Shown here: piece after piece, positions 63,950-64,000 of the stretch
How the letters are laid out: the number at the start of each line of letters is the position of its first letter
Numbering within the stretch: position 1 is the stretch's first letter
NCBI GenBank assembly: GCA_963777595.1
Contig: CAVZRE010000066.1
Location: forward strand, 124,001-188,000
Origin: CAVVFX01 sp963777595
GTDB lineage: Bacteria; Acidobacteriota; Terriglobia; Bryobacterales; Bryobacteraceae
Reading direction: 5' to 3'
Length of the DNA: 64,000 nucleotides
Made by a program: the position numbers and the translations under genes
The notes under the pieces: model-generated
Seen by the model: only the letters and a program-made list of their open reading frames with translations
What the model was told of the DNA's origin: nothing
Database searches by the model: none

Positions 63950-64000
63950 CGTTCGGTCCCCTTCCTTAAACCCATTACATCACAGAGACCGGACGAGTAT

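Overview
The window looks like a chromosomal segment of an Acidobacteriota bacterium of the Solibacter/Bryobacter type. The clues are a protein ending in the Solibacter-type C-terminal domain (TIGR03437 family) after Ig-like repeats, a very large Oar-type TonB-dependent receptor with a carboxypeptidase-regulatory-like plug, a LytS/LytTR pair, many Tat-signal oxidoreductases and hydrolases, and moderately high GC with tightly packed genes. This lineage call is an inference from gene content. I saw no rRNA, tRNA, CRISPR array, transposase or phage gene.

Layout. 1-12471 (minus strand) is a Wzx/Wzy-type exopolysaccharide operon of at least 11 genes, most overlapping by 1-4 bases. From the promoter end it runs: Wza-like export protein, Wzc-like copolymerase/kinase, flippase, polymerase, two GT4 glycosyltransferases, a FemAB/BioF2-like acyltransferase, a DUF2334 deacetylase, a third GT4, a WbaP-type initiating phosphotransferase and a beta-helix protein cut by the window edge. 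A 326-base divergent region with repeated CTGGC...ACCAG motifs separates it from a plus-strand trio of methyltransferase, ATP-grasp ligase and Tat-exported sulfatase (12798-16381). 16386-19156 is a LytTR regulator with its LytS-type kinase. 19460-28529 holds a small exported protein, MsrA, a DoxX-like protein, a heparinase II/III-like enzyme, the Ig-repeat protein, an FGGY kinase and a KdsC-like phosphatase.

28605-32011 is trmJ-acnA. 32268-34463 is an ECF sigma factor, a zinc-type anti-sigma factor and an exported protein. Then come an NHL propeller protein, an OmpA-family protein, a membrane spermidine-synthase-like protein, the Oar-type receptor and a Tat-exported Gfo/Idh/MocA oxidoreductase. 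Two neighbouring genes, an acyl-CoA dehydrogenase and MTA phosphorylase, each carry one apparent single-base insertion. A GT9-like gene follows, then a CpxA/CpxR-like pair whose promoter side holds four RTRAAG half-sites at an exact 10-base period.

51301-58606 is envelope biology: membrane proteins, a winged-helix regulator, UppS, a Gly/Tyr-rich exported protein, YihY/BrkB, DedA and a PpiD/SurA-like foldase. 58775-60573 groups a molybdopterin-oxidoreductase-fold protein, a di-haem cytochrome c peroxidase and a molbindin. The window ends with a subtilisin carrying a C-terminal hexapeptide repeat, a second Gfo/Idh/MocA oxidoreductase and a bifunctional-nuclease-family protein. The strongest theme is the cell surface: polysaccharide synthesis and export, its likely modification or degradation, envelope stress sensing and lipid-carrier supply.
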